A stretch of DNA of 64,000 nucleotides. Origin: Limnochorda sp. LNt. GTDB lineage: Bacteria; Bacillota; Limnochordia; Limnochordales; Geochordaceae. The stretch spans positions 2,728,001-2,792,000 of the forward strand of contig NZ_CP141614.1 of NCBI RefSeq assembly GCF_035593265.1, read 5' to 3'. This document shows, piece after piece, positions 1-8,209 of the stretch (its first letter is position 1; every line of letters starts with the position of its first letter). The notes under the pieces were generated by a model that saw only the letters and a program-made list of their open reading frames with translations, did not search any database and had not been told where the DNA came from. The translations under genes and the position numbers were made by a program.

Positions 1-389
1 GTGGATAGCGACGCCGAATCCAGCAGGAAGACTCGCTGGATGGCCAGCAACCCCACGCGCCGCGCGTCTCGGATCAGCGCGCTGCGCGTGGTGATGATGC
101 CGTCCACCCCCACCTCCCGGGCCAGCAGCTCCACGCCGGCGGCGTCCTTGCCCACCCCCTCCACCAGATCCAGATGGGCGAAGGTGTACCGACCCAGGTG
201 GCGGCACGTCTGGGCAATGGCCCGCAGCTCGAAGATGGTGCAGTTGAGGACGAAGACGACGCCGACGTCGGTGCGCTCCAGGCCGGCCAGGTCGTCGGCG
301 CCGCGGACGGCGGCGATGATCCGGGTGCGACGGACCACCTCGAGCCACGATGGCCGCTGGTCGGTGGGTCGATGGGTGTTTACAGGCAT
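1..389 (-). CDS. glpP: GlpP-type glycerol-3-phosphate responsive antiterminator (partial)
   Basis: Read on the minus strand from an ATG at 389, this frame stays open to the window edge, so the C-terminal third is missing (129 codons visible). It shows the family hallmarks: an N-terminal IIAAVRGADDL block, then TFAHLDLVEGVGKD, then DGIITTRSALI and GLLAIQRVFLLDS, all in the order found in Bacillus GlpP. GlpP proteins bind glycerol-3-phosphate and allow read-through of a leader terminator of glp mRNA. The gene diverges from the 516-2767 operon that carries glpD, which fits that role. Purine-rich GAGGGAG precedes the ATG. The family call is firm; RNA-binding function is inferred. Confidence 0.85.
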   Translation of the reverse strand, partial: MPVNTHRPTDQRPSWLEVVRRTRIIAAVRGADDLAGLERTDVGVVFVLNCTIFELRAIAQTCRHLGRYTFAHLDLVEGVGKDAAGVELLAREVGVDGIITTRSALIRDARRVGLLAIQRVFLLDSASLS

Positions 390-477
390 GTCGCTCCCTC
401 GCCGGCTCACGTTTCGGTGCGGGAGCCCGGGCCCCTTCCCCGGAGAGTCGCCGTTACCCCGACGGGATCGTCCCAGC

Positions 478-508
478 GCCCTCGAGCGACACCGTCGACG
501 AGGAGGGC
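478..508 (+). promoter_or_regulatory. possible leader hairpin covering the ribosome binding site of the glp operon
   Basis: GCCCTC at 478-483 can pair with GAGGGC at 503-508, and the right arm contains the AGGAGGG ribosome binding site (501-507) of the gene starting at 516. In the 126-nt gap between glpP and this operon it could control translation or belong to the antiterminator target of GlpP. No U-rich tail follows, so it is not an obvious terminator. Structure seen by eye; function inferred. Confidence 0.3.
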
Positions 509-515
509 TCTTGGC

Positions 516-1085
516 ATGAGCCGCCTCACTCCGGGCTTGCGTCTGAGGCCCCGCCGCCTGATCACGGGGCAGGTGCTCGGCTACCTCGCCCTCGTCACCC
601 TGACGCTGTCGCTGGGCTGGGTCGTGGCGCGTCAGCGGCAGACCGACATCCCGACCGCCGCGGCGCCGGAGGTCCGCCTCCCCTACGTGATGATGCAACT
701 GGCCTACGCTCTATCCAGCGATGGGGCGACCGACCGGCTCACGCTGGCGCCCCTGGTCGACCTGGGAGGCGCCGGTGGTGCCGTGGGGGCCGTGGGTGTG
801 GGCGTCACGGGCTCCGGAGCGGAGCTGCGCATCCTGGCCATGGGTCTGCCCGAAAGCCCGGACTCGGCTCCCTCGGCACCGGAGTACACGGTCGTCGCCT
901 ACCGGGCCGACGGCAGCCCGGTCCCCCTGGGCGCGCTCACCCTCATGACGGCGCAGCGACGGTGGGTCCTGAGCGTCCCCCTCTCCCAGAGGGATCTGCC
1001 CGTGCGACGCGTGCTGGTCCTGCGGCGGGGCGAACCCGTCATGCAGGCATCGATGGAGTCGACCGAAGGGAGCGCGGTGCGATGA
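516..1085 (+). CDS. hypothetical membrane-anchored protein in the glp operon
   Basis: 189 residues starting at ATG 516 behind a strong AGGAGGG site. One hydrophobic segment lies at about residues 14-37 after a basic N-terminus (RLRPRR), giving a single-span anchor or uncleaved signal; the rest is Gly/Ala/Val-rich and then a compact segment with short beta-like stretches (VVAYRADGSPVPLG, RRVLVLRRGEPV). The C-terminal half loosely resembles the extracytoplasmic part of anti-sigma-type proteins, but no diagnostic motif is visible. Its stop overlaps the glpD start (ATGA at 1082-1085), so the two are translationally coupled. Function unknown. Confidence 0.6.
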   Translation: MSRLTPGLRLRPRRLITGQVLGYLALVTLTLSLGWVVARQRQTDIPTAAAPEVRLPYVMMQLAYALSSDGATDRLTLAPLVDLGGAGGAVGAVGVGVTGSGAELRILAMGLPESPDSAPSAPEYTVVAYRADGSPVPLGALTLMTAQRRWVLSVPLSQRDLPVRRVLVLRRGEPVMQASMESTEGSAVR

Positions 1086-2767
1086 ACGCCGACCTGTCGG
1101 CCAGCCAACGCCTCTCGACGCTTCGGGCGATGGCGGAGCGCGACCTCGACATCCTCGTCATCGGCGGGGGCATCACGGGCGCCGGCGTGGCCCTGGACGC
1201 GGCGTCTCGGGGCTATCGGGTGGGGCTCGTGGAGCAAGCCGACTTCGCCAGCGGCACCAGCGGCCGCTCGACCAAGCTGGTCCACGGCGGCATCCGGTAT
1301 CTTCCCCAGCTGGACTTCTCGCTGGTGCGGGAGGCCCTCGTCGAGCGGGCCCGCCTGGTGGCCAACGCGCCGCATCTCGTGCGTCCCCTGCCGTTTCTCG
1401 TGCCGTTCTACCAGGGCCTGCGGCGTCCCCTCGGCATCCGGCTGCCCTCACCCGGGCAGCCGCTGCTGCCGCTGGCCATGAACATGGGCCTCTGGCTCTA
1501 CGACCGGCTGGCGGGTCGGATGGTGCTGATGCGTCACCGCCCGGTGAGCGTCGCGGAGGCGTTGCACCTCTTCCCCCACCTGCGCCGGGACGGCTTGCGC
1601 CGGGCCTCGCTCTATTACGATGCCCAAACCGACGATGCTCGCCTGACGGTGGCGGTGCTGCGGACAGCCGCGGCCCACGGGGCCCTCTGCATCAACTACG
1701 CTCGTGCAACCGCCCTGGTGCGCGAGGGCGGCCGGGTGAGCGGGGTCGAGGTACAAGACCAGGTCAGCGGAGAGCGTCTCCGCGTCCGCGCCAGGTGGGT
1801 GGTCAACGCGACGGGCGTCTGGGCCGGGGAGGTGGCGCGGCTCGCCGGCGCCGGCGGTGCCATCGAGCTGACGCTGAGCAAGGGTGTCCACCTGGTGCTG
1901 CCCCGGGAGCTGGTGGGCCTGGGCGATGCGGCGCTGGTGCTGCCCGAGACCGAAGATGGGCGCCTGGCCTTCGTCGTACCGTGGGAGGGACGGGCCATCC
2001 TGGGCACCACCGACACGCCCTACGCCGGCAGCATGGAGGACCCCCCGGTGACCGACGACGACGTGGCGTACCTGCTCCGCCACGCCCGGCGCTTCCTCCA
2101 CGTCGAGCTTGAGCCCGGCGATCTCGTGGCGGCGTACGCCGGCTTGCGGCCCCTGGTGAGCAGCGGCGGGCGCTCCGCCGATATCTCCCGACGCCATGCG
2201 GTGGTGCGGCACGAGCCGGGCTTCGTGAGCATCATCGGCGGCAAGCTGACCACGTACCGCCAGATGGCCCAGGACGTCGTCGACCTCGTCGCCCGGGAGG
2301 ACGGGACGTCGGCGGACGGCTCCGTCCGCGCTGTCGGTCCCTGCCGCACTGCCCGGCTCCCCTTGGTAGGGGCCCAGTCGCCCGGATCGTGGCCCATGCT
2401 CGTGCGCGACGCGGTGCGGGCGGGGCTCTCGCCGGAGCTGGCCGGTCGCCTGCTGCGCCGGTATGGCTCCGAGATGGAGCGCATCCTGGCACTGATCCAC
2501 GATGACCCGTCCCTGGCGCAACCCCTTGCTCCCGATGTCCCCTGCATCGGGGCGGAGGTGGTCTACGCCTGCCACGTCACCATGCCGGTCCACCTGGAGG
2601 ACATGATGGTGCGGCGCCTGCGGCTGGCGCTCCTCGAGCCTCGGGCAGGGGAGCAGGCGGCGCGCTCCGTGGCGGCACTGATGGCGAGGGCCCTCGAGTG
2701 GCCCGCCGACCGGATGGAGGCCGAGCTCGAGCGGTACCGTGCCGGCTCACGCGTCGCCGCCCCATGA
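1082..2767 (+). CDS. glpD: glycerol-3-phosphate dehydrogenase (FAD-dependent)
   Basis: 561 residues, the usual size for aerobic-type GlpD. The dinucleotide-binding motif VIGGGITGAGVALDA sits at about residues 23-37, followed by the family block SGTSGRSTKLVHGGIRYL. Further conserved pieces are LPETEDGRLAFVVPWEGR, GTTDTPY and GGKLTTYRQMA. It oxidises glycerol-3-phosphate to dihydroxyacetone phosphate at the membrane, passing electrons to quinone. The ATG at 1082 overlaps the preceding stop. The divergent GlpP-type gene supports regulation by glycerol-3-phosphate. No glycerol kinase or GlpF is visible; they may lie outside the window. Confidence 0.93.
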   Translation: MNADLSASQRLSTLRAMAERDLDILVIGGGITGAGVALDAASRGYRVGLVEQADFASGTSGRSTKLVHGGIRYLPQLDFSLVREALVERARLVANAPHLVRPLPFLVPFYQGLRRPLGIRLPSPGQPLLPLAMNMGLWLYDRLAGRMVLMRHRPVSVAEALHLFPHLRRDGLRRASLYYDAQTDDARLTVAVLRTAAAHGALCINYARATALVREGGRVSGVEVQDQVSGERLRVRARWVVNATGVWAGEVARLAGAGGAIELTLSKGVHLVLPRELVGLGDAALVLPETEDGRLAFVVPWEGRAILGTTDTPYAGSMEDPPVTDDDVAYLLRHARRFLHVELEPGDLVAAYAGLRPLVSSGGRSADISRRHAVVRHEPGFVSIIGGKLTTYRQMAQDVVDLVAREDGTSADGSVRAVGPCRTARLPLVGAQSPGSWPMLVRDAVRAGLSPELAGRLLRRYGSEMERILALIHDDPSLAQPLAPDVPCIGAEVVYACHVTMPVHLEDMMVRRLRLALLEPRAGEQAARSVAALMARALEWPADRMEAELERYRAGSRVAAP

Positions 2768-2875
2768 GACGGCACCCTCATCCAGGCGAGCGGGGGGGGG
2801 CAGGACGCGGACGACGGCGGGCGAATTTGTGCTTGTGGGCACGCGCACATCATTCGTGATGGAGGTGCTTCTCGA

Positions 2876-3655
2876 ATGACCCCCGAGCCCGTCCGGGCAC
2901 TGGATGCCCTGCCCGTGTCGCGGCGCGATCTCCTGGTCGGCACGGGCGCCTTCGCGGCAGGCGCGGCGCTCGCAGCGCTGTTCGGCAGGCCTTCGGTGGC
3001 TGGTGCCACCGGGGTCCCGCCCTGGCCATGGCCCTACCGCCCCCTGGATCCCGATACCGTGGCGCAAGCCGGCTACGAGGGTTACTGGCAGGGCGGCTGC
3101 ATGTATGGCGCCGCCAAGGCCATCATCGGGCAGCTGGCCCAGGTCATCGGCCACCCCTACACGCTGGTGCCGCTCGACATGTTTCGCTACGGCGCGGGCG
3201 GCTTCGCCGGGTGGGGGACCCTGTGCGGCGCGCTCAACGGCGCCGGTGCGGCCGTGGCCCTGGTGACCCCCAAGGAGGCGCACAGCCAGATCCTCGGTGA
3301 GCTGACCGGCTGGTACACGCAGACCGCCTTTCCCATCTACCGGCCGGTGGGGCAGGGAGCTCTCACCACCAGCGTAGCCGGATCGCCGCTGTGCCACGTC
3401 TCGGTCAGCAAGTGGTGCGCCGCGGCCAGGGCGCGGGAGGACTCCCAGGAGCGCAAGGAGCGGTGCGCGCGCCTCACCGGCGACGTGGCCGCCCAGGCCA
3501 CCCGCCTGCTCAACGCCTATCACCGGGGCACCTTCGCCCCGGCCTTCGCCCTCTCTCCGGAGACGGCAGGCTGCCTCGACTGCCACGGCGCGGCGGGCAT
3601 GAGCGACACCCTGGGCAAGATGGAGTGCGTCGACTGCCACACCCCCCATACGTGA
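2876..3655 (+). CDS. split-Soret-type dihaem cytochrome c with twin-arginine-like signal
   Basis: 259 residues from ATG 2876 (GGAGG site upstream). The N-terminus has SRRDLLVGTGAFAAGAALAALF, a twin-arginine-like signal at residues 16-40. The body has the C_GCAxxG_C_C family blocks GGCMYGAAKA, FRYGAGGFAGWGTLCGALNG and SPLCHVSVSKWC, and the C-terminus carries two haem sites, C233-LD-C236H and C251-VD-C254H. This is the layout of Desulfovibrio split-Soret cytochrome c. Likely an extracytoplasmic electron carrier; partner unknown. No haem-maturation gene is next to it. Family assignment is good, physiological role unknown. Confidence 0.8.
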   Translation: MTPEPVRALDALPVSRRDLLVGTGAFAAGAALAALFGRPSVAGATGVPPWPWPYRPLDPDTVAQAGYEGYWQGGCMYGAAKAIIGQLAQVIGHPYTLVPLDMFRYGAGGFAGWGTLCGALNGAGAAVALVTPKEAHSQILGELTGWYTQTAFPIYRPVGQGALTTSVAGSPLCHVSVSKWCAAARAREDSQERKERCARLTGDVAAQATRLLNAYHRGTFAPAFALSPETAGCLDCHGAAGMSDTLGKMECVDCHTPHT

Positions 3656-3775
3656 CCGAGACCGGCCGAGGATGCGGGGCCGCTCCCTGCTCGCCGGGGC
3701 AGGGCCGGCCCCATCGGTCCCTTCCTCCCCGCCACGGTCGCGGCTAAGGTTGGGGAGGGAGGGCCTCACCCGACC

Positions 3776-4768
3776 ATGACGAAGCGGTCTCCCCGGCTCC
3801 CCGACGCCTTCGTGGAGCGCCTGTACGCCGCCTTTCCCCCAGCACGGGCAGAGCAGATCCTGGCCGGCATGCGCCGTCCTCGCCCTGTCACGCTCCGGGT
3901 CAATGCCCTCAAGACCGACGTCCGCTCGCTGATGGCGCACCTGCGGCAGGCCCGCATCAAGGTGGACCGCGTGGCCTGGCACCCCGAGGCCCTGGTGGTC
4001 AAGGATGCGCGGGAGCGGGATCTGGCGGCCTTGCCCGGGTACGAGCAGGGCCTCTTCTACCTCCAAAGCCTCTCGAGCATGCTACCGCCCCTGGTGCTGG
4101 CGCCGCAGCCCGGCGAGCGCGTGCTGGACCTGGCGGCGGCCCCCGGCAGCAAGACGACTCAGATGGCAGCCATGATGGACAACCGCGGCTACATCCTGGC
4201 CAACGACGCCAACCCGGTGAGAGCCGAGCGCTTGCGCTTCAACCTGTCCCGGCAGGGCGTCACCATCGCCGAGGTGAGCGTGCACGACGGGCGCCGAGTC
4301 GGGGGGAGGCTGGGCCCGGTCTTCGACCGGGTGCTGCTGGACGCCCCGTGCAGCGGGGAGGGACGCTTCGTGGAGGGCGATCCCCGCACCCACCGGCACT
4401 GGTCCGAGAAACTCGTACGCCGCATGGTGGCGCTCCAGCGCCGATTGCTGGCCAGTGCCCTGCGGGCCACCCGTCCTGGCGGCGTGGTCGTCTATGCGAC
4501 GTGTACCCTCAACCCCGACGAGAACGAAGGGGTCGTCGACTGGGCGTTGAAGCGCTATGGCGAGGCCCTCGAGGTGCTGCCCGTCGCGTTGGACGTGCCC
4601 GGCCGCTGGGAGGGTCTCACGGAGGTCGGTGGGGTGTCGTTGCACCCCTCGTTGCGCCTCGCGGTGCGGATCCCGCCCTCCCCGACCATGGAGGGCTTCT
4701 TCGTGTGCAAGCTACGGGTGCGAGAAGGAGGAGAGCCATGGCAGGCGAGCAGTCGGCCGTCTACGTGA
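3776..4768 (+). CDS. RsmB/RsmF-type 16S rRNA cytosine-C5 methyltransferase
   Basis: 330-residue NOL1/NOP2/Sun-family methyltransferase. Visible motifs are the SAM-binding LDLAAAPGSKTTQMA (about residues 119-133), LANDANPVRAERL, the catalytic DAPCSGEGRF, and the second cysteine motif YATCTLNPDENEG. It uses SAM to make 5-methylcytosine in rRNA. It lacks an N-terminal NusB domain, so RsmF/YebU-like rather than RsmB, and it also lacks the long C-terminal PUA extension of E. coli RsmF. The 3' end overlaps the next gene by 31 nt. Confidence 0.88.
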   Translation: MTKRSPRLPDAFVERLYAAFPPARAEQILAGMRRPRPVTLRVNALKTDVRSLMAHLRQARIKVDRVAWHPEALVVKDARERDLAALPGYEQGLFYLQSLSSMLPPLVLAPQPGERVLDLAAAPGSKTTQMAAMMDNRGYILANDANPVRAERLRFNLSRQGVTIAEVSVHDGRRVGGRLGPVFDRVLLDAPCSGEGRFVEGDPRTHRHWSEKLVRRMVALQRRLLASALRATRPGGVVVYATCTLNPDENEGVVDWALKRYGEALEVLPVALDVPGRWEGLTEVGGVSLHPSLRLAVRIPPSPTMEGFFVCKLRVREGGEPWQASSRPST

Positions 4769-5565
4769 TCACGGGTGGAGCCGGAGGGATGGGGATCGCT
4801 TGCGCCCGCCGGCTGGGCCGCCGGGGGCGGGTGTTGTTGTCGGACGTGGCGGAGAGGCGACTGGCCGAGGTGGCCGCGGAGCTCTCGGCGAGCGGCATCC
4901 AGGTAGAGACCCGCGTGGCGGACGTGGCCGACCCGGCGGCGGTGCGGGCCCTGGCGGAGGCCGCGGCCGGGCTCGGGCCCCTGGCCGCGCTCGTCCACAC
5001 GGCCGGGCTGTCGCCCACCATGGCCAGCTGGCGGCGCGTCATGGAGGTGGACCTGGTCGGCACGGCCCTGCTGATCGAGGCCTTCCGGCCGCTCGCGCGC
5101 CCGGGCTCGGTGGCCGTCTGCATCAGCTCCATCGCCGGTCACCTGCAGCCCCCGGCGCCGCCCGAGCTCATGGAGGCCCTCGACGCCCCGCTGGCCGAGG
5201 GCTTCCTGGAGCGCATCGCCCCCCACTTCGAGGGAAGGCCCGACGCACCCAGCCTCGCCTACGGGTGGGCCAAGCAGGCCGTCATCCGGCTGGTCGAGCG
5301 GGAGGCGGCGGCCTGGGGCAGACAGGGCGCCCGCATCGTCTCGTTGTCGCCCGGCATCATCCGCACGCCCATGGCCGAGCAGGAGTTCAAGGTGCAGCCG
5401 CAGATGGCTCAGATGGTGCGCCTCACGCCCCTCGCCCGCATCGGCGAGCCCGACGAGATCGCGTCGGCGGTTGAGTTCCTGGTCGGCGAGGGCGCCTCGT
5501 ACATCACCGGGTGCGACCTGCGGGTCGACGGGGGTACGACGGCCGCCATGCGCCACCTGTCCTGA
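4738..5565 (+). CDS. short-chain dehydrogenase/reductase
   Basis: 275 residues from ATG 4738, preceded by AAGGAGGAGAG inside the end of the methyltransferase gene. Classical SDR signs: the nucleotide motif VITGGAGGMGIA near the N-terminus, a Ser-containing strand (VAVCISSIAG), the YGWAK catalytic Tyr/Lys pair, and the C-terminal YITGCDLRVDGG. An insertion of about 30 residues between the Ser and Tyr motifs (LQPPAPPELMEAL...) resembles SDRs annotated as 3-alpha-hydroxysteroid dehydrogenase-like. Substrate not predictable. Confidence 0.82.
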   Translation: MAGEQSAVYVITGGAGGMGIACARRLGRRGRVLLSDVAERRLAEVAAELSASGIQVETRVADVADPAAVRALAEAAAGLGPLAALVHTAGLSPTMASWRRVMEVDLVGTALLIEAFRPLARPGSVAVCISSIAGHLQPPAPPELMEALDAPLAEGFLERIAPHFEGRPDAPSLAYGWAKQAVIRLVEREAAAWGRQGARIVSLSPGIIRTPMAEQEFKVQPQMAQMVRLTPLARIGEPDEIASAVEFLVGEGASYITGCDLRVDGGTTAAMRHLS

Positions 5566-5576
5566 GACGTGATGCT

Positions 5577-5617
5577 CCGGCGCCTGGCCGCGGCCCCGCA
5601 TGCCGGCCAGGCGCCGG
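5577..5617. terminator. convergent-gene hairpin, probable bidirectional terminator
   Basis: A perfect 14-bp stem (CCGGCGCCTGGCCG at 5577-5590 with its complement at 5604-5617) lies between the stop of the SDR on the plus strand and the stop of xylulokinase on the minus strand. There is no clear T-tract on either side, so termination efficiency is uncertain, but the position suits a two-way terminator. Confidence 0.55.
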
Positions 5618-5622
5618 CCGCC

Positions 5623-7164
5623 CTACGGGTTGGTCGCCTCCGATATGGCCGCCGCCTCTCGGAAAGACTCCTTCAAGGCGGCGTACAGCGACCGGAAGAT
5701 GCGATAGCGGGCTCGATAGTCGTCAGAGGCCTCGCCGGGCTCCACGGTCTCGACCGGCGTGACGGACGCGTCGGAGGCTTCGGCCACGTTGGGCCATATC
5801 CCGACGCCAGCACCGGCCAGCAGCGCCGCCCCGTAGGCTGGCCCTTCGTCGACGTTGAGCCGGGCGATGGGCACGCCGAGCACGTCGGCCAGGACCCGCC
5901 GCCACAGAGGGCTCTTGCCTCCCCCGCCGATGGCTCGCAGCTCCTTCACCTCGATCCCCATCTCCCGGAAGACTTCGAGGCTGTCGCGCAGCCCGAAGGC
6001 CACCCCTTCGAGCACGGAGCGGATCAGGTCGGCCCGGCTGTGCGCGGCGCTCAGCCCGAACCAGACGCCCCGAGCGTACGGGTCGGCGTGCGGCGTGCGC
6101 TCGCCGTTGAGATAGGGCAAGAACCACAACCCCCGGGCTCCGGGCGGACTGATGGCCGCCTCCCTGGTCAGCAGGTCATAGGCATCCATCCCCGTCAGCT
6201 CCGCGACCGCCCGTTCGGCCTGGCCCAGGTGGTCCCGCACCCAGCGCAGGCTCAGACCTGCTGCCAGCATGACGCCCATCACGTACCAGGCGCCCGGCAC
6301 GGCGTGGTTGAACGTATGGACCCGCCCACCGCCGTCCCGGCTCGGGGTGGCGGCGAAGGTGACCAGGACCCCGGACGAGCCGATGCTGACGTGGGCCCGG
6401 CCCGGCCGCACCACGCCGGCGCCCACCGCGCCGCATGCGTTGTCCGCGCCCCCCGCCACCACGGGTGTGCCCGGGGGCAGCCCGCTGGCCTCGGCGGCTG
6501 CGCGGGTGAGGCCGCCAGCCACGTCGACGGAGCGCAGCACCCGCGGTAGCTGGTCGGGGCGCAACCCCACCACCTCCAGCACCTCCGGCGCCCAGACGCC
6601 CCGCTCCACGTCGAACATCGCCGATCCTGCCGCGTCCGACACCTCGGTCGCCAGTTCGCCGGTGAGGCGGAAGCGCACGTAATCCTTGGGCAACAGGACC
6701 GAGGCGATCCGGTCGAAGTGGGCCGGCTCGTGGCGGCGCAGCCACAGCACCTTGGGGGCGGTGAACCCTTCCATGGCCGGGCTGCCCGCGATGGCGACCA
6801 TGCGCTGGCGGCCCACGGCCTCGTTGATGGCGCGCACCTCCTCGGCCGTGCGCACGTCGCACCAGAGCAGGGGGCGACGGATCACCTGGCCACTTCGGTC
6901 CACGAAGACCGAGCCGTGCATCTGCCCGGAGAGACTGAGGGCCGCCACCTGGTCCGGCCGGATCCCCGCCTGCGCCACCACCTTGCGGATCCCGTGGATG
7001 GTGGCCTCGTACCACGCGTCGGGCTCCTGCTCCGCCCAGCCGGGTCTCGGCACCAGCAGGGGATATTCGTCGAACGCGCCGGCCGCCACACGCCCCCGCT
7101 CGTCGACCAGCAGCGTCTTGGCTCCCGTCGTCCCGACGTCGACCCCGATCACGTATCGCAGCAT
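5623..7164 (-). CDS. xylB: xylulokinase
   Basis: 513 residues of the FGGY kinase family, reading MLRYVIGVDVGTTGAKTLLVD at the N-terminus (phosphate-binding loop), then SLSGQMHGSVFVD, PKDYVRFRLTGE, VAGGADNACGAVGAG and GGGGKSPLWRRVLADVLG, the order and content of xylulokinases. It phosphorylates D-xylulose to xylulose-5-phosphate. Start placed at ATG 7164; an upstream in-frame start at 7179 adds five residues. It is the last gene of the 15-kb sugar run, after two CUT2 transport systems and an isomerase-like gene, which supports a pentose role. Confidence 0.9.
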   Translation of the reverse strand: MLRYVIGVDVGTTGAKTLLVDERGRVAAGAFDEYPLLVPRPGWAEQEPDAWYEATIHGIRKVVAQAGIRPDQVAALSLSGQMHGSVFVDRSGQVIRRPLLWCDVRTAEEVRAINEAVGRQRMVAIAGSPAMEGFTAPKVLWLRRHEPAHFDRIASVLLPKDYVRFRLTGELATEVSDAAGSAMFDVERGVWAPEVLEVVGLRPDQLPRVLRSVDVAGGLTRAAAEASGLPPGTPVVAGGADNACGAVGAGVVRPGRAHVSIGSSGVLVTFAATPSRDGGGRVHTFNHAVPGAWYVMGVMLAAGLSLRWVRDHLGQAERAVAELTGMDAYDLLTREAAISPPGARGLWFLPYLNGERTPHADPYARGVWFGLSAAHSRADLIRSVLEGVAFGLRDSLEVFREMGIEVKELRAIGGGGKSPLWRRVLADVLGVPIARLNVDEGPAYGAALLAGAGVGIWPNVAEASDASVTPVETVEPGEASDDYRARYRIFRSLYAALKESFREAAAISEATNP

Positions 7165-7222
7165 AGTGCCGACCCCCACCCCGTCCGGTCGTCTCGGCGG
7201 CAGGCAGCCCTCGCTGCCATGC

Positions 7223-8203
7223 CTACCGCCTCCGCAGCTGATCGATCATGATGGCCACGATGATGACCGCGCCGATGGCTGCAGGTTGCCAGTAGGCCGG
7301 AAAGCCCATCAGCACCAGCCCGTTTCGGATGACCTGCATGATGGCTGCCCCGATGAGCACCCCCAGGATGCTCCCCTCGCCGCCCATCAGGCTCGTTCCG
7401 CCGATGACGGCCGCCGCGATGACGTCGAGCTCGTAGCCCAGGGCGGCCGTGGGCGCCGCCACGCCGAGACGGGCGGTCATGAGGATGCCTCCGACCGCGC
7501 TCAACACGCCGCTGAGAGAGTAGACCAGCAGCTTGATCCGCCGCACGTCGATGCCGGCGAGGGCGGCCGCCTGCTCGTTGCCGCCGACCGCGTAAATGCG
7601 GTAGCCCCAGACGGTCCGCGTCAGGAAGAGGTGACACAGGATCGCCAGCGCCACCATGATGACGACGGGCAGGGGGATGAGCCACGGCCCCACCGGGATG
7701 TCGTACTGCCCGAGCCGGTTGAAGGAAGCCGGCAAGCCCCGGACGGGCCATCCCCCCGTCAGCCCGTAGGCGAACCCTCGCGCGATGCTCATCGTGCCGA
7801 GGGTGGCGATGAAGGGAGGCAGGCGGCCCCAGGCGACGAGGCCCCCGTTGAGCGCGCCCACCAGCCACCCGGTCATCAGGCCCACCAGCACGGCCTCGGC
7901 CGTCGAGCGCCCGGCCTGCAGGGCCATCGCCGAGGCCAGCCCCGCGACGGCCATGACCGATCCCACGGACAGGTCGATGCCCGCCGTGATGATGACCATG
8001 GCGACGCCGAAGGCCGAGATGGCGATCCACGAGAAGGCCCGCAACACGTTGAAGATGTTGGTGCTCGTCAGGAACTGCGGCGCCCGCAGGGCCAACAGCA
8101 CGGACATGACCAGGAGGATGGCGAGGATCCCGAGCTCTTGCATGCGCACGAAGGCGATGCCCCTCCTGGGGCCGGTGACGTTGGCCTGGACGGAGGGCTC
8201 CAT
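7223..8203 (-). CDS. CUT2 sugar ABC transporter permease (RbsC/XylH type)
   Basis: 326-residue polytopic membrane protein with the family blocks [50 protein letters not shown] and [19 protein letters not shown]. It forms the membrane channel for a monosaccharide ABC importer, working with the adjacent dual ATPase (8210-9772) and binding protein (9838-10851). The ATPase stop lies 6 nt before its ATG. The presence of xylB just downstream suggests a pentose substrate, though RbsC, XylH and AraH cannot be told apart by motif alone. Confidence 0.88.
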   Translation of the reverse strand: MEPSVQANVTGPRRGIAFVRMQELGILAILLVMSVLLALRAPQFLTSTNIFNVLRAFSWIAISAFGVAMVIITAGIDLSVGSVMAVAGLASAMALQAGRSTAEAVLVGLMTGWLVGALNGGLVAWGRLPPFIATLGTMSIARGFAYGLTGGWPVRGLPASFNRLGQYDIPVGPWLIPLPVVIMVALAILCHLFLTRTVWGYRIYAVGGNEQAAALAGIDVRRIKLLVYSLSGVLSAVGGILMTARLGVAAPTAALGYELDVIAAAVIGGTSLMGGEGSILGVLIGAAIMQVIRNGLVLMGFPAYWQPAAIGAVIIVAIMIDQLRRR

Positions 8204-8209
8204 GGCGCG

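Noticed and set aside
350-1081. N-terminal extension of the glpD frame
   Set aside because: The frame is open by chance through the upstream hypothetical gene; GlpD similarity begins just after the ATG at 1082.
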